A stretch of DNA of 64,000 bases from JAGOEY01 sp017997515 (GTDB lineage: Bacteria; Pseudomonadota; Gammaproteobacteria; Burkholderiales; Burkholderiaceae_C): NCBI GenBank assembly GCA_026314275.1, contig CP111109.1, positions 1,612,001-1,676,000 on the forward strand, read 5' to 3'. Shown here piece after piece: positions 43,003-50,688 of the stretch; the stretch's first letter is position 1; each line of letters opens with the position of its first letter. A program made the position numbers and the translations under genes. The notes below the pieces were generated by a model. The model ran no database searches. It was not told where the DNA came from and worked only from the letters and a program-made list of their open reading frames with translations.

Positions 43003-43649
43003 CTCAACCCATCAACCCAACCCCCCACCACAACGGACTGGAACAGCTGGTGCAACTGGCGCAGGCACAACCCGCGCTGCCACACACCCCACCGTTTTAC
43101 TTTCTGCGCCACGGGCAAACAGCACGCAATGCCGCACGTGTTTTTCAAGACCGCGATGAGCCGTTGGACACCGTGGGCCAGCAGCAGGCCTCCACCGCTG
43201 CCCACCGCCTGGTGCAGGAACCGATCCGCAGCATCGTCGGCAGCGACGTGGTGCGCGCCAGCCAGACGGCCCACACCGTGGCCCGGCAACTCGCTTTGCC
43301 GTGGACTGTCCACACGGGTCTGCGTGAGCGCCACTTCGGCGCACTGATCGGCACCTCGTCGGTGAACCTGGACTGGGCCTGTGTCCCAGCCGGTGGAGAA
43401 ACACTCGAAGCGTTTGTGCAACGCACCTGCACCGGTGTGGCCGAGGCGCTGGCCGCTGCGGCAAACAACGCCCCCGTGCTGCTGGTGGCACACGGCGGCA
43501 ATTTGCTGGTGCTCGCCGCCTGGCTCGGTGTGGCGCTGCCACCCGGCGCACTGGGCAACGCACAACCGCTGCACTTCACCCATGCAGCCGGACAGTGGCA
43601 CATCACCCCCTTGCTCCAAACACACAATATGGCATCCAACCTCGCTTGA
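42999..43649 (+). CDS. Histidine phosphatase (phosphoglycerate-mutase-like)
   Basis: 216 residues with the catalytic FYFLRHGQTARNAARVFQ (RHG near residue 37), the acid in GLRERHFGALIG and the second His in LLVAHGGNLLVL. It hydrolyses a phosphate ester through a phosphohistidine; the substrate is unknown. The start overlaps ynfA (ATGA), so translation is coupled. Confidence 0.92.
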   Translation: MTQPINPTPHHNGLEQLVQLAQAQPALPHTPPFYFLRHGQTARNAARVFQDRDEPLDTVGQQQASTAAHRLVQEPIRSIVGSDVVRASQTAHTVARQLALPWTVHTGLRERHFGALIGTSSVNLDWACVPAGGETLEAFVQRTCTGVAEALAAAANNAPVLLVAHGGNLLVLAAWLGVALPPGALGNAQPLHFTHAAGQWHITPLLQTHNMASNLA

Positions 43650-43666
43650 AGCGAGCGCTTTCTCTC

Positions 43667-43760
43667 CTTCCAGCAAACACCGTCGAACCGGCTTTGCCGG
43701 GCGACTGGTGTTGCCCCCTGCAAGGGGGTTGGCGAGAGCGAAGCGGAGCCTGGGGGTGTA
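43667..43760 (-). repeat. Dispersed repeat family A, copy 6
   Basis: It starts CTTCCAGCAAACACCGTCGA, continues GTGTTGCCCCCTGCAAGGGG and ends GCGAAGCGGAGCCTGGGGGT. It follows the histidine phosphatase gene. Confidence 0.85.
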
Positions 43761-43873
43761 CAAAAATCCACCATAACTTTACATAGCAGCCAAGGGCGCG
43801 ATACATGGCCCCGTGACACTTGCCTTCAACCCGCTGCCTTTTTCGCACGGGGGATTTCACAAAGGAAGTTCTC

Positions 43874-44416
43874 ATGAAACTGGTTCACAAACACATCATC
43901 ATCGCCAGCATGCTGGCCTGTGTCGGCATGGCTGCCACAGCCCAAACCCCTGCCGCTGCGACCGACGCGCCCAAAGGCCCGCCAGCAACCCATGAACGCC
44001 ACGAGCGTATGGGCCGGCCCGACCCGGCCAAGATGCAGGCATTCCAGGCCAAACGCCAGACGGCCCTGAAGGAAAAGCTGAAGATCACACCGGCCCAGGA
44101 AGCCGCGTGGACCAGCTTCACCACAGCCACGCAGATGCAACCGAAGGGCCCGCGCCCGGACCGTGCTGAATTTGAAAAACTCACCACACCCCAACGCATC
44201 GACAAGATGCGTGAAATGCGCACCCAGCACGCCGCAGCCGCAGACAAACGTGACGAAGCCGTCAAAACCTTTTACGCCGCACTCTCCGCAGAGCAGCAAA
44301 AGACTTTTGACGCCGAACACGCCCGTATGGGCCCCCGTGGCCACCACGGCGGCCGGGATGGTCACCACCACCGGGGTGGCCCACGCGGTGACGCACCCAA
44401 GGCACCTGCGAACTAA
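43874..44416 (+). CDS. Spy/CpxP-like periplasmic protein (LTXXQ motif)
   Basis: 180 residues with a signal peptide (IIIASMLACVGMAATAQ) and a helical, charged mature part. LKITPAQEAAW, LTTPQRIDKM and LSAEQQKTF match the LTxxQ repeats of Spy/CpxP chaperones; the tail is rich in His and Gly (GHHGGRDGHHHRGG) and may bind metal. It probably protects periplasmic proteins under stress. AAAGGAAGT precedes the ATG. Confidence 0.85.
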   Translation: MKLVHKHIIIASMLACVGMAATAQTPAAATDAPKGPPATHERHERMGRPDPAKMQAFQAKRQTALKEKLKITPAQEAAWTSFTTATQMQPKGPRPDRAEFEKLTTPQRIDKMREMRTQHAAAADKRDEAVKTFYAALSAEQQKTFDAEHARMGPRGHHGGRDGHHHRGGPRGDAPKAPAN

Positions 44417-44561
44417 ATGGCAGGCAGAGAGTCGTATCCAGGCAGGTAGTTACGGCACTGTGTGACGCAGCGCCGTAACGGGAGGTGGTGCCCTTGTCCA
44501 CACAGGCCGGTGCAAGCGGCCGGGCGAGGGCACCTTCCTTTTTTTGCCCATGTTTTTGCTG

Positions 44562-44586
44562 AACGGCGCCTTGTGCGCCGTTTCTT
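44562..44586. terminator. Hairpin terminator downstream of the Spy-like gene
   Basis: The stem AACGGCGC / GCGCCGTT with a loop of five bases runs into TTTCTT. It lies in the 287-base space before the EEP-family gene; no gene is seen in that space. Confidence 0.65.
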
Positions 44587-44703
44587 GCATGTGCTGGTGG
44601 CAACGGATTACACAGCGCCACACCAATACGCATATGCTTGCCAAGCAGCGGTTTGCAGCATGATGCGTGCGCACCCGCTTGATTAAAAGACCTCAGTTCC
44701 ACC

Positions 44704-45486
44704 ATGTCTCCCACCAAAACTATTCCCTCACCCGGGGAGCCTTTTTCGTTCAAGGTCCTGACGGCCAATATCCACAAGGGTTTCAGCCCGCTGAACCGCA
44801 ACTTCATGCTGCACGACCTGCGGGACGCCGTGCGCAAGGTGTCGGCCGACGTGGTTTTTTTGCAGGAAGTGCAGGGTTCCCACATCAAACACGCCACACG
44901 TGTGGCCAACTTTCCGCAAACCCCGCAGTACGAATTTTTGGCCGACAGCATCTGGAGCCAGTTTGCCTACGGCCGCAACGCCATTTACGACCACGGCCAC
45001 CACGGCAACGCCTTGTTGTCCAAGTTTCCCATCACCCATTTCGAGAACCACAACATCTCGATTGCAGGGCCCGAAAAACGCGGCATGTTGCACTGTGTGA
45101 TGCAGGTGCCAGGCCGGGCCACCACCATCCACGCCATCTGTGTGCACCTGAGCCTGGCCGAAAACCACCGCCGCAAACAGCTGGCCCTGATGTGCCAGAT
45201 GGTGCGCCGCGACATCCCCGACGACGCCCCGCTTATTGTTGCGGGTGACTTCAACGACTGGCGCAACCGTACCCACCCGTTCCTGGAGCGTGAACTGGGT
45301 TTGAAGGAAGTGTTTGTCTCGGCCACCGGCCACGCCGCACGCACCTTCCCTGCCCGTATGCCCATGCTGCAGCTGGACCGCATCTACGTGCGCAACGCCG
45401 CCGTGCACGCCCCCATGGTGCTGCCCGGCCGACCCTGGTCCCATTTGTCGGACCACGCGCCGCTGGCGGCGTACATCGACCTGTAA
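44704..45486 (+). CDS. Endonuclease/exonuclease/phosphatase (EEP)-family protein
   Basis: The 260-residue protein has the EEP fold: FKVLTANIHKGFS (Asn of the metal site), VVFLQEVQ (Glu), GMLHCVMQ, VHLSLAENHRRKQ, VAGDFNDWRN (D-x-N) and WSHLSDHAPLAAYI (SDH). All catalytic residues are present. In Proteobacteria this branch is often encoded beside a cardiolipin synthase; here the gene is followed by the origin-like region instead. Confidence 0.93.
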   Translation: MSPTKTIPSPGEPFSFKVLTANIHKGFSPLNRNFMLHDLRDAVRKVSADVVFLQEVQGSHIKHATRVANFPQTPQYEFLADSIWSQFAYGRNAIYDHGHHGNALLSKFPITHFENHNISIAGPEKRGMLHCVMQVPGRATTIHAICVHLSLAENHRRKQLALMCQMVRRDIPDDAPLIVAGDFNDWRNRTHPFLERELGLKEVFVSATGHAARTFPARMPMLQLDRIYVRNAAVHAPMVLPGRPWSHLSDHAPLAAYIDL

Positions 45487-45549
45487 ACCACCCCCACGTT
45501 AAACCTGCCGCATTGCGCCGTTGCATGGTGAGGCCCCACTGCGCCTGCG

Positions 45550-46205
45550 GACAAAGCTGTGGATAGTTCTGGCACAACACAGCAGTTATCCACAGAAAAT
45601 TCCAGCCACCTGAAGTTGTTCGCAGGCCGGGTACAGCGCGGCGACACCACCAGCACAGGGTTGTCTGCGCTGCAAGTGCTTGATTTCAAACGGTAAATTA
45701 CACTTGTCCCCAAAAATCGCGTCACTCTACTATTACTACTATGTATTTATAGAAGCATTAGAGAAGAAGACAGAAAACATCTGCACACCCCAGGCAGCGG
45801 TTTTTGGGTTCCAGATTTTTTTTTGTTCGGATGGTCGCTGTTGTGGTTTTTCAAAAAAAACGTTGACCCAAAAAATCGGTTTTTGGGCCGCCAACCGGCC
45901 CCATGTTTTTTGCGGGCTGGGCAGGCTCCAGCTTGGCGCAGCACCTGGCTGCCAAGCAAAACAGCCACGCCGTGGGCAAAGCTGTGGATAGTTCTGGCAT
46001 AAGCCACCACTTATCCACAGAAAAATCCAGGTGCCTCCAGTTGTTCACCCCGGCGCTACAGCTGCGTAGCAGAGCCAGCACAGGGTTTGAAGCCACGCAA
46101 GTCGGTGTCTCGCAACGGAAAATGGGAGTTATCCACAAAAATCGGCGTTCTCTATTACTACTACTATGTATTCATAGAGCTACTAAAGAAGAAGAGAGAA
46201 CAAGT
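45550..46205. other. oriC: Putative replication origin (oriC), tandemly duplicated
   Basis: No gene lies between 45487 and 46409. Two related units repeat with an exact 425-base period. Unit 1: TGTGGATAG at 45558, TTATCCACA at 45586, degenerate TTGTCCCCA at 45704, trinucleotide array at 45727-45741. Unit 2: TGTGGATAG at 45983, TTATCCACA at 46011 and at 46129, array at 46152-46166. The arrays read CTACTATTACTACTA and CTATTACTACTACTA, which on the other strand is five copies of 3'-(G/A)AT-5', the DnaA-trio. In unit 2 a DnaA box, a short GC-rich spacer (CGGCG) and the trios occur in the order known for bacterial unwinding elements. AT-rich tracts follow both arrays. Confidence 0.82.
45867..45887. 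other. A/T-rich hairpin between the two origin units
   Basis: CCCAAAAAA and TTTTTGGG pair around a TCGG loop. It lies among A and T runs between the two origin-like units and could be a terminator for transcripts entering the origin or part of its architecture. Confidence 0.5.
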
Positions 46206-46268
46206 CCGTTTTCGCCAAAGGCCGTGAAAATGCGAAGGTTCGGGGTGCTTACAGCCTATTTTTCGCTA

Positions 46269-46330
46269 TCTAATTTATAGCTATAAGCGCACGCAGAGCA
46301 AGCGCCAGAGGTCTTTTTTGCTTAAAATTT
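46269..46330 (+). repeat. Dispersed repeat family B, copy 8
   Basis: CTAATTTATAGCTATAAGCG, then CAGAGCAAGCGCCAGAGGTC and TTTTTTGCTTAAAATTT. It lies between the origin region and the Yip1-family gene. Confidence 0.8.
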
Positions 46331-46409
46331 AGGCAATTCAGGGCTGCTGGCATTAAAAGTTCTGCCCCCATGGCAACCGGCTGTGAACGCCTTCCCTCAA
46401 GGAGAAACC

Positions 46410-46979
46410 ATGAACCTGGTCCAACGTGTGCAGGACATCCTGCTCAAACCCAAGGAAACCTGGCCCGTGATTGCCGCCGAGCCGGGGGACGCCAAAAGCC
46501 TGTTCATGGGTTACGTGGCCGTCCTGGCGTCCATCCCGCCCCTGGCGAGCTTTGTGAGCATGGCTTTGGGCGGGCTTGGCATGTATACGCGGGTGCCCCT
46601 GCTGTCCAGCCTGGTGGCCGCCGTGGTGGCCTATGCCGTGTCGCTGGGCATGGTGCTGCTGTTGGGGTTCTGGGTGGACAAACTTGCCCCCAGTTTTGGC
46701 GGCACACGCAACCCGGTTAATGCGCTCAAGGTGGTGGCTTATGCAATGACGCCCGGTTTTGTGGCCGGGGTGCTCAACCTGGTGCCTTCGTTGTCGGTGT
46801 TGGGCACGCTGGCGGGTTTGTACGGCATTTACCTGCTGTACCTTGGTTTGCCGGTGCTGATGCGCTGCCCGCCCGGCAAAGCGGCGGGTTACACCACGGT
46901 GGTCACCATCGGGGGTATTGCCGCCGGGATGGTGGTGGGGACTGTGATGGCGATGCTCACACCGACGATGGGCTGGTAA
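46410..46979 (+). CDS. Yip1-family membrane protein
   Basis: 189 residues with five hydrophobic segments. The start MNLVQRVQDILLKPKETWPVIAAEPG is the usual cytoplasmic lead of bacterial YIP1-domain proteins. Function unknown. AAGGAGAAACC gives a strong ribosome-binding site for the ATG chosen. Confidence 0.9.
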   Translation: MNLVQRVQDILLKPKETWPVIAAEPGDAKSLFMGYVAVLASIPPLASFVSMALGGLGMYTRVPLLSSLVAAVVAYAVSLGMVLLLGFWVDKLAPSFGGTRNPVNALKVVAYAMTPGFVAGVLNLVPSLSVLGTLAGLYGIYLLYLGLPVLMRCPPGKAAGYTTVVTIGGIAAGMVVGTVMAMLTPTMGW

Positions 46980-47021
46980 ACAGTTAGAGACTGTTCCCAG
47001 GCTCCCTGAACCGTAACGAAG

Positions 47022-47978
47022 TTACATCCCCAGAAACTTCTTCACCTCGGCCACCGTCAGCGCCGGGTCTTCCTCGTGGGGCACATGGCCCAGCTCGCCA
47101 AACACCACCAGTTTCGAGCCGCCAATGTCACGCGCAAACCGCTCACCAAACTCCAGCGGAATCAGCCGGTCGCGCCCACCCCACAGCAGCAGCGTGGGCA
47201 CCTTGATCTGGGGCAGGTCTTGTATGTTGCCGGTGTAGCCTTGTTCGATGCGGCGGCCCAACGCAGCGCGGTTGCCAGCGCGCAGCGTCATGTCGTAGTA
47301 CAGGTCCACCAGCGGGGGCGTGACCTTGGACGGGTCGCCATACACCGCCTTCACACTTTTATCAACCAGACCGCGGGGCAAGGTGTTGAGCAGCAGGGGT
47401 TTGAAGATCTGAAAACGTGCAATCTGGAAGCCCAGCGGAACTTCCACCGGGGTGGTGGCCGACTCAAACGGGTAACCACTTGCGTCCACCAGGATCAGGC
47501 TGCTCACCCGCTGCGGCAGCGCCACGGCGGTGGCCCAGGCAATCTGCCCGCCGAGTGAATTGCCGCCCAGCACAAACTTCTGCACGCCCAGCTGGTCCAC
47601 CATGGCAGTCACAAAGCGCACATAACTCTCCACCGAATAATCGTTTTCGGGGTTCGGCCCGGTCAGTGCAAAACCCGGCAGGTCAAATCGGATCACTCGG
47701 CGCTTATCCTTCAGCGCCTCGGCCCAGCCCTCCCAGGTGTGCAGGCTGGCCGATGTGCCGTGTAACAGCACAATAGGGTTTGGGTCGTCACGCGGGCCCT
47801 CGTCACGCAGATGCACCTGCATACCCTGCACACCCACAAACTGCGACGGCGGCTGTGCCCAGCGCTCCTTCAGCGCATCCACCGGTTTGTCGGGTGCCCA
47901 GGTCAGGTACACACCCATCAGGAAGAAGAAAACAACACCAGCCAGGATGAGCAGCAGCGCTCGGACGAGGAGATTCAT
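47022..47978 (-). CDS. Membrane-anchored alpha/beta hydrolase
   Basis: 318 residues. One N-terminal membrane segment (LLLILAGVVFFFLMGVYL) is followed by an alpha/beta-hydrolase domain with PIVLLHGTSASLHTWEGW (oxyanion loop), the elbow GGNSLGGQIAW (Ser about 141), LLWGGRDRLIP (Asp) and ELGHVPHEEDP (His). The triad is complete. Substrate unknown; the anchor suggests the domain faces the periplasm. Confidence 0.92.
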   Translation of the reverse strand: MNLLVRALLLILAGVVFFFLMGVYLTWAPDKPVDALKERWAQPPSQFVGVQGMQVHLRDEGPRDDPNPIVLLHGTSASLHTWEGWAEALKDKRRVIRFDLPGFALTGPNPENDYSVESYVRFVTAMVDQLGVQKFVLGGNSLGGQIAWATAVALPQRVSSLILVDASGYPFESATTPVEVPLGFQIARFQIFKPLLLNTLPRGLVDKSVKAVYGDPSKVTPPLVDLYYDMTLRAGNRAALGRRIEQGYTGNIQDLPQIKVPTLLLWGGRDRLIPLEFGERFARDIGGSKLVVFGELGHVPHEEDPALTVAEVKKFLGM

Positions 47979-48060
47979 GGGGGCACACACCAAAAGCCAA
48001 AGATGCCCGATGGTGCCTGATCACCCGGCAGCTGTGTGGAGCCATGCCCCCAGACGGGTT

Positions 48061-48170
48061 TCAGGCGGTGATGAGCCGCAGCAGCGTGATCTCACTCGGC
48101 GCACCAAACCGTTTGGCTGGCTTGGTGGTGAAGGGCTGTTGTTGACGGAGAAGATTCAATCCCGGTAAGC
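48061..48170 (-). pseudogene. Remnant: C-terminal end of a metallophosphoesterase-like gene
   Basis: On the minus strand a frame reads LPGLNLLRQQQPFTTKPAKR followed by FGAPSEITLLRLITA and a stop. RFGAP-E-TLL-L at the extreme C-terminus is typical of YaeI-type metallophosphoesterases (usually ...LPIRFGAPAEITLLTL). No upstream part of such a gene remains; the sequence before about 48170 is AT-richer and not coding. It appears to be the tail left by a deletion. Confidence 0.45.
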
Positions 48171-48265
48171 CGCGAATGCTATGAATATAAGAGCTTATTA
48201 CGCTTGCGGGACGGGCGCTGGGTGCCTGTTTGGTTCAGAAAATGGGGCGGATAAAGCGCCCATGT

Positions 48266-48535
48266 CTACAACTGCTTGGCGACATGGTGGATTCGCAAAA
48301 TTTCCACATCCCCACCCTTGACCCGGTAAATGGCGAGGTAGTTTTTGTGCAAAACCAGTTCTCGGGTTCCATGCACCCGTCCGGCCCGGCCCATGCCGGG
48401 AAATTTTTCTAGCAGGTTGGTTTTTTGTCTCAGTTCGAGGGCAAAAGATGCAGCCCGGCTGGGGTTGTCCCGTGCGATGTATTCAGCAATCTCGTCAATG
48501 GTGCGAAGTGCTGTTTTCGTCCATTTAAGCGCCAT
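48266..48535 (-). CDS. ParE/RelE-superfamily toxin
   Basis: 89 residues with the ParE layout: MALKWTKTALRTIDEIAEYIARDNPSRAASF (a start typical of ParE), LEKFPGMGRAGRVHGTRELVL and YLAIYRVKGGDVEILRIHHVAKQ at the end. Relatives poison gyrase or cut mRNA on the ribosome. The start overlaps the antitoxin gene by 11 bases, as expected for a toxin-antitoxin pair. Confidence 0.92.
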   Translation of the reverse strand: MALKWTKTALRTIDEIAEYIARDNPSRAASFALELRQKTNLLEKFPGMGRAGRVHGTRELVLHKNYLAIYRVKGGDVEILRIHHVAKQL

Positions 48536-48761
48536 GTTTTGCGAACACGGCGTTAACTTCAGCCTCGGTCGCAAAGTCCCCAGAGTCGGCTTCCGCGATG
48601 CCTTCGTGGATATCGCGGATCTGCCAGGACTCTCGCTCCACATATGCCTTCAAGGCTTCCATGGTGAGAAAACTCTTGGTACGCGCAGTGGCCCGAGCCA
48701 GCTCTTCCATCTGCAGGTAAAGCTGTTCCGGAATACGGACATTGATGGTTTTAGCGGTCAT
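48525..48761 (-). CDS. Ribbon-helix-helix antitoxin
   Basis: 78 residues. TINVRIPEQLYLQMEELARATARTKSFLTMEALKAYV at the N-terminus (given as motif start and end) is an RHH DNA-binding fold that would repress its operon; the acidic C-terminus (EADSGDFATEAEVNAVFAKHG) should cover the toxin. The ATG overlaps the stop codon of the esterase gene upstream (ATGA), an odd link between an esterase and a toxin system. Confidence 0.9.
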   Translation of the reverse strand: MTAKTINVRIPEQLYLQMEELARATARTKSFLTMEALKAYVERESWQIRDIHEGIAEADSGDFATEAEVNAVFAKHGA

Positions 48762-50020
48762 GGTGGTGGTTCGTCACACGTTGCATGCTTTGTAATACAC
48801 ACAAGTATAGGCATGGCAACGGGATCATCAAGAGGCGCTGCCGTGAATACCCATTCACCCCGCCTTGCGCGGATGCGCCAGAAAAACCGCAGCATCTCTG
48901 CCGATGCATCTGGCCCCTGCGGGTCGGTGTAGCTGCCCGCCGCTTTGCCGCCCGACCAGGCGTGGCCGCTGCCGTGCACCGTCCATTGCTCCGTGCTGAC
49001 CGTGCCGTCCGCGCTGCGGTGGGTGGTGCGGGTGTAGCTGCGGCCTGCGGGGGCGGTGCCTTGGTGGGTGCTGCTGTGCAGCGCGCTGGCGGGGGTGTAG
49101 CGCGTGGTGGCTTCGGTGATCTGCTCACCGTTGCGCGGGTGGACGGTGCTGTCGGCGTCGCCGTGGAAGACGATGGTCGGCACGGCAGAGACCGGCTTGG
49201 GCGCAAGGCGCTGGTCTTTGGCACCGTTTTTCATGGCTGAGAACGCCGACATCACATCGTGTGCGCCGCCCGCCACCAGGCCCGAATGCACCCCCACGGC
49301 GGCAAACAGGTCGGGGTACTGCTGGCCCAGCACGGCCGCCATGGCCCCACCGGCCGACAGGCCCGCCACATAAATCCGCGCCGGGTCCACCGCGTGGTGT
49401 TGCATGGCATCACGCACCATGGCCGCCAGCAGCGCGGGCTCGCCGCTGCCGCGCCGCTGGTCTTCGGGGCGGAACCAGTTCCAGCAGTGGTTGGCGTTGC
49501 ACGCCTGGGTTTGTTCGGGGTACAGCACCAGCACACCCTGCTGGCCCGCCAGTGTGTTCATGCCAGTGCCCGCTGCAAAGTCGTCCGGGTTCTGGGTGCA
49601 GCCGTGCAGCATGACGACCAGCGGCAGTGGGGTACCAGCGGAGGCGGCTTCGGGCACAAAGAGTTTGTAGTGGCGCAGCACCCCGCCATGGCGCAGCGCG
49701 ATGCGGGTGAATTCACCCACAGGGGCAGCTTGCGCGGCATGTTTGGCGGGCTCACTGGGCGCGCTGGCAGGCCGCGTGCGGTCCACCACCACCGCGTCTT
49801 CCACATCGTTAGCCGCCGGGCCGCGCCAGCGTGTGCTGGTGGGTGGCATCGGAGCGGCTGTGGGTGCAGAGGCCGGGGTGGGCATGGGGGACGCCATCGG
49901 CATGGCAACGGGCTCCATACCCAGCGCCCGCTGGATGGCGTGGGTGGCGTTCATCAGCTGGCCCACGCCGTTGAACTGGGCGCGGTTGCGCAGGAGTTGG
50001 TTGAGGTGGATTTTCTTCAT
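48758..50020 (-). CDS. PHB-depolymerase-family esterase
   Basis: 420 residues. After a linker rich in Pro, Ala and Met (about residues 35-65) the esterase domain has LPLVVMLHGCTQNPDDFA (oxyanion loop), YVAGLSAGGAMAAVLG (Ser about 220), VFHGDADSTVHP (Asp) and VHGSGHAWSGG (His). There is no signal peptide, so it is probably intracellular, acting on PHB granules or oligomers. The last 30 residues (VFTAAPLDDPVAMPILVCIT...) look unrelated to the family and run to the antitoxin start codon; the original stop may have been lost. Confidence 0.9.
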   Translation of the reverse strand: MKKIHLNQLLRNRAQFNGVGQLMNATHAIQRALGMEPVAMPMASPMPTPASAPTAAPMPPTSTRWRGPAANDVEDAVVVDRTRPASAPSEPAKHAAQAAPVGEFTRIALRHGGVLRHYKLFVPEAASAGTPLPLVVMLHGCTQNPDDFAAGTGMNTLAGQQGVLVLYPEQTQACNANHCWNWFRPEDQRRGSGEPALLAAMVRDAMQHHAVDPARIYVAGLSAGGAMAAVLGQQYPDLFAAVGVHSGLVAGGAHDVMSAFSAMKNGAKDQRLAPKPVSAVPTIVFHGDADSTVHPRNGEQITEATTRYTPASALHSSTHQGTAPAGRSYTRTTHRSADGTVSTEQWTVHGSGHAWSGGKAAGSYTDPQGPDASAEMLRFFWRIRARRGEWVFTAAPLDDPVAMPILVCITKHATCDEPPP

Positions 50021-50029
50021 GGAAGCTCC

Positions 50030-50479
50030 TTAGAAGACAAAACGGTCGGCCAGCGCCTGCTTGACGGCAGGGCTGGCGTGGAATGCACCCAGCACGGTGA
50101 GTGAATCAATGGTGGCCAGCGCCAGCTCCACCGGCACGTCGTGGGCAATGGTGGCCAGGCCCAGCACGCGCACCTGCAGCTTTTCATGCGCGGCCTGTAC
50201 GGCCTCTAGGTCGGCCTTGCTGAAATAGTGCAGGCCCAGCACCAGCAGCTTGCGCGACACCACCTGCTTCAGTGCGTCGGACTGCGTCGCCAGCTGGTTG
50301 CGGATGGCCGTGCGGATGAAGTCGGTGCGGTTGGCGTAAAAGCCTTCGTTCACCAGCAGGTCGATGTGGCCCAGGTCGACAAACCCGAGGTTGACCGTGA
50401 TCTTTTCAGAGTCGGCGAGTTTGGGCTTGGCCGCTTTGGGCGAGCTTGTGTGGGGGGTGGCAAGGGTGGTCGCAGGCAT
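50030..50479 (-). CDS. CopG/RHH-type transcriptional regulator next to the esterase gene
   Basis: 149 residues. KITVNLGFVDLGHIDLLVNEGFYANRTDFIRTAIRNQLA contains a ribbon-helix-helix motif (given here as its bounds), followed by a C-terminal part ending LTVLGAFHASPAVKQALADRFVF. It sits ten bases before the esterase gene and has a perfect palindrome upstream of its start, so it likely represses itself and the esterase. Such proteins accompany PHB-depolymerase-type esterases in this order. Confidence 0.85.
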   Translation of the reverse strand: MPATTLATPHTSSPKAAKPKLADSEKITVNLGFVDLGHIDLLVNEGFYANRTDFIRTAIRNQLATQSDALKQVVSRKLLVLGLHYFSKADLEAVQAAHEKLQVRVLGLATIAHDVPVELALATIDSLTVLGAFHASPAVKQALADRFVF

Positions 50480-50492
50480 TTTTGCATCGTAC

Positions 50493-50510
50493 ACCATCCG
50501 GCTGGATGGT
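50493..50510. promoter_or_regulatory. Palindromic operator upstream of the RHH regulator
   Basis: ACCATCC-GGCT-GGATGGT is a perfect 7-base inverted repeat, followed by a further GGATGGTA half-site. It lies 14 bases before the start codon of the RHH regulator, a likely autoregulatory site. Confidence 0.6.
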
Positions 50511-50614
50511 GCAGGGATGGTAAATACCCGCTTTGGTGGCGTGGTACCGGTTTCAGCGTTTCATCGCGCATTGCCCTCGTCGAGGAAACGGGCATTGTCC
50601 CAAGGCCGGGGATA

Positions 50615-50688
50615 CCGCGGAACTGGCTTTGCCAGGCCGCTGGTATCGCCCCCTGGGGGAGGCGCCGCAGGCGCTTCGGGGGGTTACC
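50615..50688 (-). repeat. Dispersed repeat family A, copy 7 (short variant)
   Basis: It reads CCGCGGAACTGGCTTTGCCA, then GGCCGCTGGTATCGCCCCCT and GAGGCGCCGCAGGCGCTTCG. It shares its right half with copy 1 and abuts the stop codon of the DAHP synthase gene. Confidence 0.8.

Noticed and set aside
44462..44686. 74-residue frame between the Spy-like and EEP genes
   Set aside because: It crosses the hairpin terminator, has no ribosome-binding site and no recognisable features.
45740..45991. Short open frames inside the origin-like region
   Set aside because: They are interrupted by DnaA boxes, homopolymer runs and hairpins, and are not conserved between the two origin units.
3221..50688. Family A repeats as a CRISPR array or insertion-sequence ends
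   Set aside because: Copies are single, kilobases apart and in both orientations, with no cas genes; they do not bracket a transposase gene.
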